Assembly: GCA_002335425.1 (NCBI GenBank)
Contig: DDCB01000005.1
Location: forward strand, 488-44,868
Source: Chthonomonas sp. UBA2017
GTDB lineage: Bacteria; Armatimonadota; Fimbriimonadia; Fimbriimonadales; Fimbriimonadaceae
Direction of reading: 5' to 3'
Length of the DNA stretch: 44,381 nt
Shown here in pieces: positions 26,520-34,609 of this stretch (its first letter is position 1; each line of letters begins with the position of its first letter). A program made the position numbers and the translations under genes. Below the pieces are notes generated by a model that was given only the letters and a program-made list of their open reading frames with translations, had not been told where the DNA came from and did not search any database.

Positions 26520-27362
26520 ATGATTAGCGCCCTTCTTGCCATGGCCCTGGCTCAACCTCAGATCGACCTCGGAGTGGTCTACTCCAAGGTGGGAGGCGAG
26601 GAGCTGAAGATGGACATTTATTCTCCGGCTGAGATCAAGTCCGGCACGGCTCCTGCGGTCGTGGTCATCCATGGCGGGGCTTGGGTCTCGGGCAACCGGA
26701 CCGACATGGCCGACCTCTGTATCCAGCTCGCTTCCAAGGGGATTGTCGCCGCGACCGTCAGCTATCGACTCGCGCCCAAGCATAAATGGCCGGCGATGCT
26801 GGACGACGTTCAGACCGCGACTCGGTTCTTGCGCACCCAGGCGAGTCAGTACAAGATCGATCCGAAGCGAATCGGGTCGGCGGGAGCGAGTGCCGGTGGA
26901 CACTTGGCGTTGCTGCTCGGCCTGCGGGAAACCCGCGACCCCAAGCCCGCCGAACATGCGGGCGTGAGCAGCCAAACTCAGGTGGTTTTCAACATTTTTG
27001 GCCCGACCGACATGGCCAACGACTTCCCTCCCGCTTTTGACATGCTCTACCCGATGGTGCTTGGCAAGCCTAAAGCCGAAGCGGGCGAGGTGATCAAGGA
27101 TGCAAGCCCCGTGCAATGGGTCACGGCCCAGGCGCCCCCGATCTACACGATCCACGGGACCGCAGATGCGGTCGTTCCGGTCCGTCAAGCCACTCGGCTC
27201 GAAGAGGCGATGAAGGCCCAAAAGCGCGAGATCGTGACGGTGATTGTCGAAGGAATGCCGCACGGCATTCGAACGGGCAAGCCCGACGTCGACGAAAAGA
27301 TCAAGAAGGGACTCGACGACGGGATCAACTTTTTGGCCCAGCATCTCGGCCTCAAGTCGTGA
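26520..27362 (+). CDS. secreted alpha/beta hydrolase (esterase family)
   Basis: A 280-residue serine hydrolase of the HGG esterase/BD-FAE-like group. A short signal peptide (MISALLAMALAQ) suggests export. The oxyanion motif HGGAW, the nucleophile elbow GASAGGH, and the acid/base Asp (GTADAVVP) and His (MPHGIR) are all present, so it should be active. Substrate unknown; carboxyl-ester or acetyl-xylan-like targets are usual. An in-frame upstream start at 26433 would place residues before the signal peptide and is rejected. It overlaps the next gene by GTGA. Confidence 0.85.
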   Translation: MISALLAMALAQPQIDLGVVYSKVGGEELKMDIYSPAEIKSGTAPAVVVIHGGAWVSGNRTDMADLCIQLASKGIVAATVSYRLAPKHKWPAMLDDVQTATRFLRTQASQYKIDPKRIGSAGASAGGHLALLLGLRETRDPKPAEHAGVSSQTQVVFNIFGPTDMANDFPPAFDMLYPMVLGKPKAEAGEVIKDASPVQWVTAQAPPIYTIHGTADAVVPVRQATRLEEAMKAQKREIVTVIVEGMPHGIRTGKPDVDEKIKKGLDDGINFLAQHLGLKS

Positions 27363-28069
27363 TTCTGAGCTTGATGCTTGGTTGGGTGCAGAGTGAGCCC
27401 ACGCCTGGGAAGCTGTTCTTGGTGGGCGGGGGTCGCACTCCCGACGCCGTCGGGCGAGCTTTTGTCGAGGCGGCGGGCGGACCCAAAGCAGTGGTTGTGG
27501 TTTTGGCCCAGGTCCGAGAAGACCCCGAGCGAGGAGCTCGCGCCTCGATGGAGTTTTTGACTGAACTCGGGGCGGGAAGAGTCTTTTCGATTCCTGATCG
27601 GAGCTTCAGCCGAAATCGACTCGCCGAGATCTCGGATCAATTCAAAGAGGTCACGGGTGTCTGGGTGCCCGGCGGCGACCAAGAGTTGTTCATGGACCGG
27701 TGGGGGATCGACTGGCTCCACCAAAATTTCCGCGCAATGTTTCGCCGAGGGGTCCACTTTTACGGCACGAGCGCCGGGGCGATGATCCTCAGCAACCCGA
27801 TGATCGCAGGGCCCGGAGATCGCACCGGAACTGTTCGCATGCGCTCGGGTGTCGGCCTCACTCGCCTCACGATCGACACTCATTATCGCGAGAGGCGACG
27901 CGAGGATCGGCTCCTCGATGCGCTACGCCAGTCCCCGAGTTCAGAAGGACTCGGCCTCAGCGAAAGCGGGTGGGTGATTCTCCATAACGAGAAGATCATC
28001 GAGCGTCAGGGGACGGTCGATGTGGTCTCGGAGCCTCGAACTGAGCTTGCCTGGCCATACTCTCCGTAA
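27359..28069 (+). CDS. cyanophycinase-like S51 peptidase
   Basis: A 236-residue protein of the peptidase S51 class, like cyanophycinase, which cleaves Asp-Arg dipeptides from cyanophycin. FLVGGGRTPDAVGRAFVEAA opens the fold, WVPGGDQELFMD follows, GTSAGAM is the serine nucleophile elbow, and LTRLTIDTHYRERRREDRLLDAL corresponds to the family DxHF/Y-RxRxxRL stretch. The start is GTG 27359, overlapping the hydrolase stop (GTGA); ATG 27374 is an alternative. VILSLMLGWVQS may be a signal peptide. No cyanophycin synthetase is in the window. The last 64 bases overlap the convergent carB C-half. Confidence 0.8.
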   Translation: MILSLMLGWVQSEPTPGKLFLVGGGRTPDAVGRAFVEAAGGPKAVVVVLAQVREDPERGARASMEFLTELGAGRVFSIPDRSFSRNRLAEISDQFKEVTGVWVPGGDQELFMDRWGIDWLHQNFRAMFRRGVHFYGTSAGAMILSNPMIAGPGDRTGTVRMRSGVGLTRLTIDTHYRERRREDRLLDALRQSPSSEGLGLSESGWVILHNEKIIERQGTVDVVSEPRTELAWPYSP

Positions 28070-29742
28070 GGCAAGCAGCTCGCCCGTTCGGGATTTTCGA
28101 AGATGGGCAAAGCGTGAGCGAGTGCGGCGGCAGTGTCGATGCTCGTGATGCAAGCCACCCCCGTTTCGATGCAGGCTCGTCGAATGCGGGCGGCCTCTTC
28201 TTCCTCTTGTCGATCCTGACCGGGGCTGTTGATCATCAGGCTGACTTCTCCCGCGAGGATCGCATCGAGCAAGTTCGGCTGGCCCTCTCGAATTTTGAGC
28301 ACGAGCTGACTCTCGATCCCCGCTTCGCGCAGCGCTTGATGGGTGCCCGAAGTGGCTGCGAGCAAATAGCCCATCTTGGCCAGTTCGCGGGCGATCTGAA
28401 TCGCCGCCGGTTTGTCCTGTTGGTTGACGGTCAAAAGCACGCGGCCAGTGGGCTTGAACGTAATGCCGCTCCCGACGAGCGCCTTGTAGAGAGCCGCCTC
28501 GTAGGACGTGTCGATTCCCAGCACCTCGCCCGTCGACTTCATCTCGGGGCCAAGGCTGGGCTCGACTCGGCTGAGCTTCTGGAAGCTGAAAACCGGCGAC
28601 TTCACGGCGTAGAGCGGCGGAGCCTCGATGCCGAGGGCACTCCCAGCGGGTCGCTGGCCGGTCCGGATCGCTTCGAGGTCGGCTTCGGCGCAGATGCGGC
28701 CATGGGTTCGGGGCTCTAACGGCCGAGCCGGATCGTGGACCGGGCGGCCGGACGTCGGGACCCACAGTCCGCTCGAATAGCCATGGTCCTTGAGGCTTTC
28801 ACCCATCATGCAGCGGGTGGCGAGCTGGACCATAGGGATCCCGGTGACTTTGCTGAGATACGGGACGGTCCGCGACGCCCGGGGATTAACTTCGAGCACA
28901 AAAACTTGGTGATTCTGAATGACGAACTGAATGTTCATCAGCCCTCGGACTTGGAGGGCGCGGGCTAGCTGGCACGACTGATGGATGATCTCGGCGCAGA
29001 TCGCCGGGCTGAGAGTGACCGGCGGATAGACCGCCATTGAGTCGCCACTGTGGACTCCGGCGCGTTCGATGTGCTCCATGATGCCGGGGACGAACGTCGT
29101 TTCACCGTCCGAAATGACGTCGACTTCAGCCTCCTTGCCCAAGAGGTACTGATCGACTAACACCGGCTGACCCGGGTTGGCCGACTCGGCGAGGCCGTAA
29201 AACGCCTCCAACTGGACCTCGTCGTAGCAGATCTCCATCGCGCGTCCCCCGAGCACAAAACTCGGTCGAACCAGCACTGGAAAACCAACTTGGGCGGCGA
29301 TTTCTTGGGCCTCGGAAAGCGAGCGAACGGCCTTGCCAGCCGGCTTTGGAATTCCGAGACGATTTAACAGCTGGTCGAATCGGTCGCGGTCTTCGGCCCA
29401 AGCGATGGAGTCGGCCGAGGTCCCTAGAATTCGTACTCCTGCACTCGCCAGGCCCTCGGCCATGTTGATCGCCGTTTGGCCTCCAAACTGGACGACAACT
29501 CCGCCAACTTTTTCGCGCTCTAGGATCGGCAGCACATCGTCGAGGGTCACGGGCTCGAAGTACAGACCGTCGCCCGTGTCGAAATCGGTGCTCACCGTCT
29601 CGGGGTTGTTGTTGATCAAGATCGCGCGATAGCCCATCTGCTGGAGTGCCCAGACGCAATGCACGCACGAGTAGTCGAACTCGATCCCTTGGCCAATGCG
29701 GATCGGCCCCGACCCCAAAACCAGCACCGTGCGTGAGTCCAT
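28006..29742 (-). CDS. carB: carbamoyl-phosphate synthase large chain, C-half
   Basis: A 578-residue protein equal to the second half of CarB: the carbamoyl-phosphate ATP-grasp domain and the C-terminal MGS-like allosteric domain. It opens with VLVLGSGPIRIGQGIEFDYS and has LVRPSFVLGGRAMEI, FVLEVNPRASRTVPYLSKVTGIPM and GPEMKSTGEVLGI. Residues about 322-376 (WVPTSGRPVHDPARPLEP and following) look like an insertion of roughly 45 residues relative to typical CarB. The regulatory domain (MGYLLAATSGTHQALREAGI) follows. Its last 21 codons overlap the cyanophycinase-like gene. The N-half lies 1.9 kb downstream in the direction of transcription. Confidence 0.95.
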   Translation of the reverse strand: MDSRTVLVLGSGPIRIGQGIEFDYSCVHCVWALQQMGYRAILINNNPETVSTDFDTGDGLYFEPVTLDDVLPILEREKVGGVVVQFGGQTAINMAEGLASAGVRILGTSADSIAWAEDRDRFDQLLNRLGIPKPAGKAVRSLSEAQEIAAQVGFPVLVRPSFVLGGRAMEICYDEVQLEAFYGLAESANPGQPVLVDQYLLGKEAEVDVISDGETTFVPGIMEHIERAGVHSGDSMAVYPPVTLSPAICAEIIHQSCQLARALQVRGLMNIQFVIQNHQVFVLEVNPRASRTVPYLSKVTGIPMVQLATRCMMGESLKDHGYSSGLWVPTSGRPVHDPARPLEPRTHGRICAEADLEAIRTGQRPAGSALGIEAPPLYAVKSPVFSFQKLSRVEPSLGPEMKSTGEVLGIDTSYEAALYKALVGSGITFKPTGRVLLTVNQQDKPAAIQIARELAKMGYLLAATSGTHQALREAGIESQLVLKIREGQPNLLDAILAGEVSLMINSPGQDRQEEEEAARIRRACIETGVACITSIDTAAALAHALPIFENPERASCLPYGEYGQASSVRGSETTSTVP

Positions 29743-29815
29743 GATCGCCCTTCATTGTGGCTGATCCTCGAGGCCCGCGACGCGAATTCACCCAGATTGG
29801 GTACACCCTGGGGCA

Positions 29816-31297
29816 ATGGTCATCACTCCGGGGCGAGAGACTTTTCTGAAACTCGCCGAGCAAGGGCTTTGTATTCCTGTCGAGATCGAGCTATTGAGCG
29901 ACATCGAGACCCCCTTGAGCACGTATTGGAAACTCGCTTTCGATGAGCCGTACAGCTTTCTCTTGGAAAGCGTCACGGGCGGAGAGCAGCTTGCTCGATA
30001 TTCGATCCTCGGGGTGCGACCGTCGAAAATCCTGCGGACTCGGGGTCCCCACTTTTGGATCGAAGGCCGCGATCAAACTGAGCGAGGCGAACTCGGCCCC
30101 GGGACCGACCCGCTCGATCTGCTGAAGAGTCACTTGAGGCCTCTTCGAGCGTTGGAGACTCCGGGTCTCCCCAAGTTCTTTGGGGGAGCTGTGGGAATGT
30201 TGGGCTACGATCTGGTCCGGTTCTTTGAACGCTTGCCCGATCGAACGAAGGACGATCTCGGCTGGGATGACCTCGTGATGATGATTGCTCAGACCGTGGT
30301 CGTGTTCGATCACGCCAAGAACCGGTTGCGCCTGATTCACTTGGCCGAGCCGAGCGAAGCAGGCTATGCGACAGCCTGCGCTGAACTGTCTCGCCTCGTC
30401 GAGCGGCTCCAAGGGCCGCTGCCTCCCCTGCCCGAGTCCGCGGACATCTCGGACCCGGTCCTCGTTCGTGGCACGACCTCAGAGCAGTTTCAAGCTGGCG
30501 TTGCCCAAATCAAGGAGTACATCGCAGCCGGAGACGGGGTCCAGATGGTCTTGTCCCAGCGATTTCAGACCGCCTACTCCGGGCACCCGGTGACGCTCTA
30601 TCGGGCGCTTCGGTCGATGAACCCCTCGCCTTACCTCTTCTTGCTGCGGATGAACGGGTCCGACCTCGTCGGCGCATCGCCTGAGCTTTTGGTTTCACTC
30701 TCGAATGGCCAAGCCCGAGTCCGGCCGATCGCTGGCACTCGATGGAGAGGCGCGACCCCAGAGGAAGATGATCGACTGGCGGAAGAGCTTCTTGCGGACC
30801 AGAAAGAGCGAGCCGAGCATGTGATGCTGGTCGATCTCGGGCGCAACGACCTGGGGCGGGTCTGCGACTACGGCTCGGTCCAAGTCCGCGATCTGATGAT
30901 CGTCGAGCGCTATAGCCACGTGATGCACATCGTGAGTGATGTTGCCGGGACCATGTCGCCCGGGCTCGATGCGATGGACTTGGTCCGGGCGACGTTTCCT
31001 GCGGGCACGGTCTCCGGCGCCCCGAAAGTTCGGGCGATGGAGATCATCGAGGAGCTTGAGCCGACCCGTCGAGGGCCTTATGCCGGGGCGGTCGGATATT
31101 TTGGCGTAGATGGCGATCTGGATTTGGCAATCACCATCCGGACGATCTCGCTTCAAGCCGGAGTCGCCAGCATTCAAGCGGGCGCCGGGATTGTCTTTGA
31201 CTCCGTTCCTGCCAGCGAAGACCAAGAGTGCCTGAACAAAGCTCAGGCCGCGCTGAGAGCCTTAGAAATGGCTCGGCGCGGCCTGAATCTTGGTTAG
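29816..31297 (+). CDS. trpE: anthranilate synthase component I
   Basis: A 493-residue chorismate-binding enzyme producing anthranilate from chorismate with ammonia delivered by TrpG. It contains the inhibitor-site region LLESVTGGEQLARYSILG, and the catalytic core with NPSPYLFLL, GASPELLVSL, PIAGTRWRGATPEEDDRLAEELL, ERAEHVMLVDLGRNDLGRV, FPAGTVSGAPKVRAMEII and RGPYAGAVGYFG. The ATG at 29816 follows TACACC by eight bases, a weak leaderless-type box. Its stop overlaps the lemA stop by four bases. trpG is not in the window. Confidence 0.96.
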   Translation: MVITPGRETFLKLAEQGLCIPVEIELLSDIETPLSTYWKLAFDEPYSFLLESVTGGEQLARYSILGVRPSKILRTRGPHFWIEGRDQTERGELGPGTDPLDLLKSHLRPLRALETPGLPKFFGGAVGMLGYDLVRFFERLPDRTKDDLGWDDLVMMIAQTVVVFDHAKNRLRLIHLAEPSEAGYATACAELSRLVERLQGPLPPLPESADISDPVLVRGTTSEQFQAGVAQIKEYIAAGDGVQMVLSQRFQTAYSGHPVTLYRALRSMNPSPYLFLLRMNGSDLVGASPELLVSLSNGQARVRPIAGTRWRGATPEEDDRLAEELLADQKERAEHVMLVDLGRNDLGRVCDYGSVQVRDLMIVERYSHVMHIVSDVAGTMSPGLDAMDLVRATFPAGTVSGAPKVRAMEIIEELEPTRRGPYAGAVGYFGVDGDLDLAITIRTISLQAGVASIQAGAGIVFDSVPASEDQECLNKAQAALRALEMARRGLNLG

Positions 31298-31845
31298 AAC
31301 TGGACCTTGACCGGCTCTCGCTGGATCGGGTCTTCGAGCTCGAAGAGTTCTCGGGGCTTGAAGCTGAAGGCGTTGGCAAAGATGTTCGACGGAAACGCCT
31401 CGATTTTCGTGTTGTAGGCGGTTGTGATGTCGTTGTAGTACTGCCGGGCGAACGCGATCTTGTTTTCGGTGCTCTTGAGCTCTTCTTGGAGCGAGAGCAT
31501 GTTGGTGTTGGCCTTGAGGTCCGGATACGCCTCACTGAGGGCAAAGAGACCGCTCACCGCCGCCGTCAAGGCGCTTTCGGCGAGGCCCTTTTCTTTGACA
31601 CCGGTCGCCGAGATTGCCGAGTTTCGAGCCTGGATGACCTTTTCCAGAGTTTCTTGCTCGTGCTTCATGTAGCCCTTCACCGTTTCGACCAGATTCGGAA
31701 TCAAGTCGTAGCGGCGCTTGAGCTGGACATCGATCTGACCCCAGGCGTTCATGGTCTGCTGGCGGAGAGATACGAGTCCGTTGTAGCTGGCGATCATCAC
31801 AATGATCAGCACAACGATGAGTCCAACAACGATCCAAAGTCCCAT
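31294..31845 (-). CDS. lemA: LemA family membrane protein
   Basis: A 183-residue LemA protein with one N-terminal membrane helix (MGLWIVVGLIVVLIIVMIASYN) followed by a long helical domain, typical marks being VQLKRRYDLIPNLVETVKGYMKHE, QARN, LSEAYPDLKAN, ELKSTENKIAFARQYYNDITTAYNTKIEAFP and the C-terminal SFKPRELFELED. Biochemical role not established in general. No TPM-domain partner lies next to it. The convergent trpE overlaps by four bases. Confidence 0.92.
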   Translation of the reverse strand: MGLWIVVGLIVVLIIVMIASYNGLVSLRQQTMNAWGQIDVQLKRRYDLIPNLVETVKGYMKHEQETLEKVIQARNSAISATGVKEKGLAESALTAAVSGLFALSEAYPDLKANTNMLSLQEELKSTENKIAFARQYYNDITTAYNTKIEAFPSNIFANAFSFKPRELFELEDPIQREPVKVQF

Positions 31846-31886
31846 AATGTTTTCTTTCGTGCCGAATCGATTCGGTTCCTTTAGAG

Positions 31887-32339
31887 TTACCGCTTTCGTA
31901 TCTCTGGGGTTTCAGACGTTCGTCGCAACTTCAAAGGTGCAGGATCAAAGCCGGTCGGATCGTCGAGGGTTGCGGAGCCATCGGATTGAATTGACAATCG
32001 GATGGGCTGGTTCATCTCGACGGCGCTCGACCCCAAAGCCTCGATGGGCTTTCCCATGTAGGTCTCGATGCGAAGAATCACCATGCCCTTTTCGACCCGA
32101 AATCGGCCCATCTTCGGGACCCCCGCCTCCTTGATGAGAAACTCTCCGTCGCGAGTCATATGGAGCTCCACATGAGCCAAAGCAGCGGCGAGCGCCGGAT
32201 TTTCAGGTTGTTGAGCGAGGGTTCGCTTTCCCACCCACTTGCCTACGAACTGAGAATTCGAGCTGCCACACCCCAGCAGCCCCCCCGCGAATATAATGGC
32301 AATCATGAGCGCGACCGCTGCTGATGTGTACCTCTCCAT
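31887..32339 (-). CDS. small lipoprotein of unknown function
   Basis: A 150-residue predicted lipoprotein. MERYTSAAVALMIAIIFAGGLLGCGSS gives a signal peptide with lipobox LLGC; the mature protein would start at Cys. The rest (SQFVGKWVGKRTLAQQ, VELHMTRDGEFLIKEAG, VEKGMVILRIETYMGKPIEAL) looks like a small beta-rich lipocalin-like fold of the kind seen in many short lipoproteins; no family was firmly recognised. ATG 32339 gives an n-region with one Arg; ATG 32306 would begin MIAIIFAGGLLGC without a positive charge. Either start overlaps the purL start in divergent orientation. Confidence 0.75.
   Translation of the reverse strand: MERYTSAAVALMIAIIFAGGLLGCGSSNSQFVGKWVGKRTLAQQPENPALAAALAHVELHMTRDGEFLIKEAGVPKMGRFRVEKGMVILRIETYMGKPIEALGSSAVEMNQPIRLSIQSDGSATLDDPTGFDPAPLKLRRTSETPEIRKR
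32292..32297 (+). promoter_or_regulatory. putative leaderless -10 box for purL
   Basis: A perfect TATAAT, seven bases before ATG 32305, so the transcript would begin at about the start codon. No -35 box is recognised. It lies inside the 5' end of the divergent lipoprotein gene. Confidence 0.55.
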
Positions 32340-34581
32340 GGGCCTTTCTCACGATGAGTATGGCCTGATTTGCGATCGTCTGGGTCGAACGCCGACGCCG
32401 ACCGAGCTGGGGATGTATGCGGTCATGTGGAGCGAGCATTGTGGTTACAAGTATTCGCGCCCGATCTTGGCTTACTTTAAGCGCTACAAAGAGTCGCTGG
32501 AGAAAAACTCCCTGGAGAATGCAGGGCTCGTGGATATTGGCGACGGCCTGGCGGTCACGATGAAGGTGGAGTCGCACAATCACCCGAGCGCAGTGGAACC
32601 TTACCAGGGCGCCGCGACCGGGGTGGGCGGCATTCTACGGGATATTTTCACGATGGGTGCAAGGCCGATCGCATGTCTGAATTCACTGCGCTTCGGCCCG
32701 ATTCGAGAGGGTGAGGCGAGCCCCGAAACGGTTGCTCGCAATCGATATCTGTTCGAGCACGTCGTGGCTGGGATCGGAGGGTATGGGAACTGCGTCGGCG
32801 TCCCAACGGTCGGCGGCGAAGTCGTCTTTCACCCGCGATATTCCGGCAACCCCCTGGTCAACGCGATGGCGGTCGGAATGATGAAGATCGACGAAGTCAC
32901 GACGGCGGCTGCGGCTGGGATCGGGAATCCCGTCCTCTACCTGGGCAGCTCGACCGGCAAGGACGGGATTCATGGCGCGACGTTTGCCAGCGAAAACTTG
33001 ACCGAAGAGAGCGAGGCCAGACGACCGAACGTCCAGATTGGCGATCCGTTCGCGGAGAAGCTGCTGATCGAGGCCACGTTGGAGGCGCTGCAGACCGGGG
33101 CCATCCTCGCGATCCAAGATATGGGGGCGGCGGGACTGACCTGTAGCACCATCGAGATGAGCGCGAAAGGCGGCGTCGGGATGGAGATCGACCTCGACCT
33201 TGTCCCGATGCGCGAAAGCGACATGACCGCCGAAGAGCTGATGCTGAGTGAGAGCCAAGAGCGGATGCTCTGTGTCGCACACCCGGGGCGTGAACAAGAA
33301 GTCCTGGACATCTTCCATCGATGGGGCCTCCCCGCGGTCGTGATCGGCCGTGTGACTTCGGGAGACCGGGTCGTGGCTCGTCGCCACGGCGTCATCGAAG
33401 CCGACGTCCCGGCGGCTCACCTCGCGAACGAGTGCCCGACCTATGTCAACTCTCCTCAAGAACCCGAACGCTTTCAGAAAGACCGAAGTTGGTCCCCGGA
33501 CGCCTGGCCCGACGTCTCGAACGGCTCTGAAGCCCTGATGACCCTTTTGGCCTCACCCACTTTGGCGAGCAAGCGATGGGTGTACCAGCAGTTCGATCAG
33601 GAAGTCCAGACTCAAACCCGGGTGCGTCCTGGGGCTGGGGATGCGGCCGTTCTGGCTCCGAGAGGAACCCAAAAGGGTCTGGCCCTGGCCCTGGATGGAA
33701 ATTCTCGCTGGGTCGCCGCCGATCCGCTTGTGGGCGGTCAGTTGGTGGTCTGTGAGGCTGCTCGCAACGTCGCATGTTCGGGGGCCAAACCGGTCGCAGT
33801 GACCGATGGCCTGAATTTCGGATCACCGCAACAGCCTGAAATTTATTGGGAATTTGATCAGGCTGTTTTAGGGATCGCAAGAGCTTGCGAAGCGCTGCAG
33901 ACCCCGGTCATCAGCGGGAATGTGAGTTTTTACAACGAGAGTGAGCTCGGGCCGATCCCTCCGACTCCGATGATCGGCATGCTGGGCGTCCTCGAAGACG
34001 CAACTCGGTCGCTCGGACTTGCGCTCGGCCCCGTCCCGACGCGGCTCGTCCTGGTGGGCTACAAGAACTCGGTTCGACAGCAAGGGCTCGGCGCCAGCGC
34101 CTATGGGTCGGAAGTCCGTCAAGAAGAAGTCGGGTGCCCCGAGGCTCCTCAGCTCGAAGCCGAGCTCCGGCTCACCCATTGGCTTGCCGAGCAGGCTTAT
34201 CTGAGCCGATTCACATGCGCCCACGATGTCTCGGACGGTGGTCTCGCCTTCACCCTCGCCGAGATGGCGATGCCCCACCAGGTTGGGATCGAGGTCGATC
34301 TCAGCACAACTTCCCTGCTCAGCCCGGATCTTTCCCGGCGGGACGCCCAACTCTTTGGCGAGTTTCCCGGCTGGGTGGTGGTTGGGTTGGCCGCCGACAC
34401 AAATTGGGATCTGCTCCAAGAATCAGCCCGAAGCGCCGGGCTGCACCTCATTGAGCTTGGAGAAGCGCGCCCCAACTCGAACGAATTCAAAATTCGCTCC
34501 GAGGGTCAAGAAGTGATCCGCCTGAACTTAGATGAAATGTGCCGACAATATGAAGGCTCGATTCCTCGATGCTTCGTCTAA
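32305..34581 (+). CDS. purL: phosphoribosylformylglycinamidine synthase II
   Basis: A 758-residue purine-synthesis enzyme that makes FGAM from FGAR, glutamine (via PurQ/PurS) and ATP. It is the small-type PurL. Marks: MYAVMWSEHCGYKYSRP, VDIGDGLAVTMKVESHNHPSAVEPYQGAATGVGGILRDIFTMGARP, IQDMGAAGLTCSTIEMSAKGGVGMEIDLD, ESQERMLCV and, in the second half, HDVSDGGLAFTLAEM. ATG 32305 (MSATAADVYLSMGLSHDEY) is chosen because it keeps the N-terminal helix and sits seven bases after TATAAT; 32296 and 32338 are other candidates. Confidence 0.96.
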   Translation: MSATAADVYLSMGLSHDEYGLICDRLGRTPTPTELGMYAVMWSEHCGYKYSRPILAYFKRYKESLEKNSLENAGLVDIGDGLAVTMKVESHNHPSAVEPYQGAATGVGGILRDIFTMGARPIACLNSLRFGPIREGEASPETVARNRYLFEHVVAGIGGYGNCVGVPTVGGEVVFHPRYSGNPLVNAMAVGMMKIDEVTTAAAAGIGNPVLYLGSSTGKDGIHGATFASENLTEESEARRPNVQIGDPFAEKLLIEATLEALQTGAILAIQDMGAAGLTCSTIEMSAKGGVGMEIDLDLVPMRESDMTAEELMLSESQERMLCVAHPGREQEVLDIFHRWGLPAVVIGRVTSGDRVVARRHGVIEADVPAAHLANECPTYVNSPQEPERFQKDRSWSPDAWPDVSNGSEALMTLLASPTLASKRWVYQQFDQEVQTQTRVRPGAGDAAVLAPRGTQKGLALALDGNSRWVAADPLVGGQLVVCEAARNVACSGAKPVAVTDGLNFGSPQQPEIYWEFDQAVLGIARACEALQTPVISGNVSFYNESELGPIPPTPMIGMLGVLEDATRSLGLALGPVPTRLVLVGYKNSVRQQGLGASAYGSEVRQEEVGCPEAPQLEAELRLTHWLAEQAYLSRFTCAHDVSDGGLAFTLAEMAMPHQVGIEVDLSTTSLLSPDLSRRDAQLFGEFPGWVVVGLAADTNWDLLQESARSAGLHLIELGEARPNSNEFKIRSEGQEVIRLNLDEMCRQYEGSIPRCFV

Positions 34582-34609
34582 AAACAGGAAGATGCGGGAG
34601 AAACCTCTT

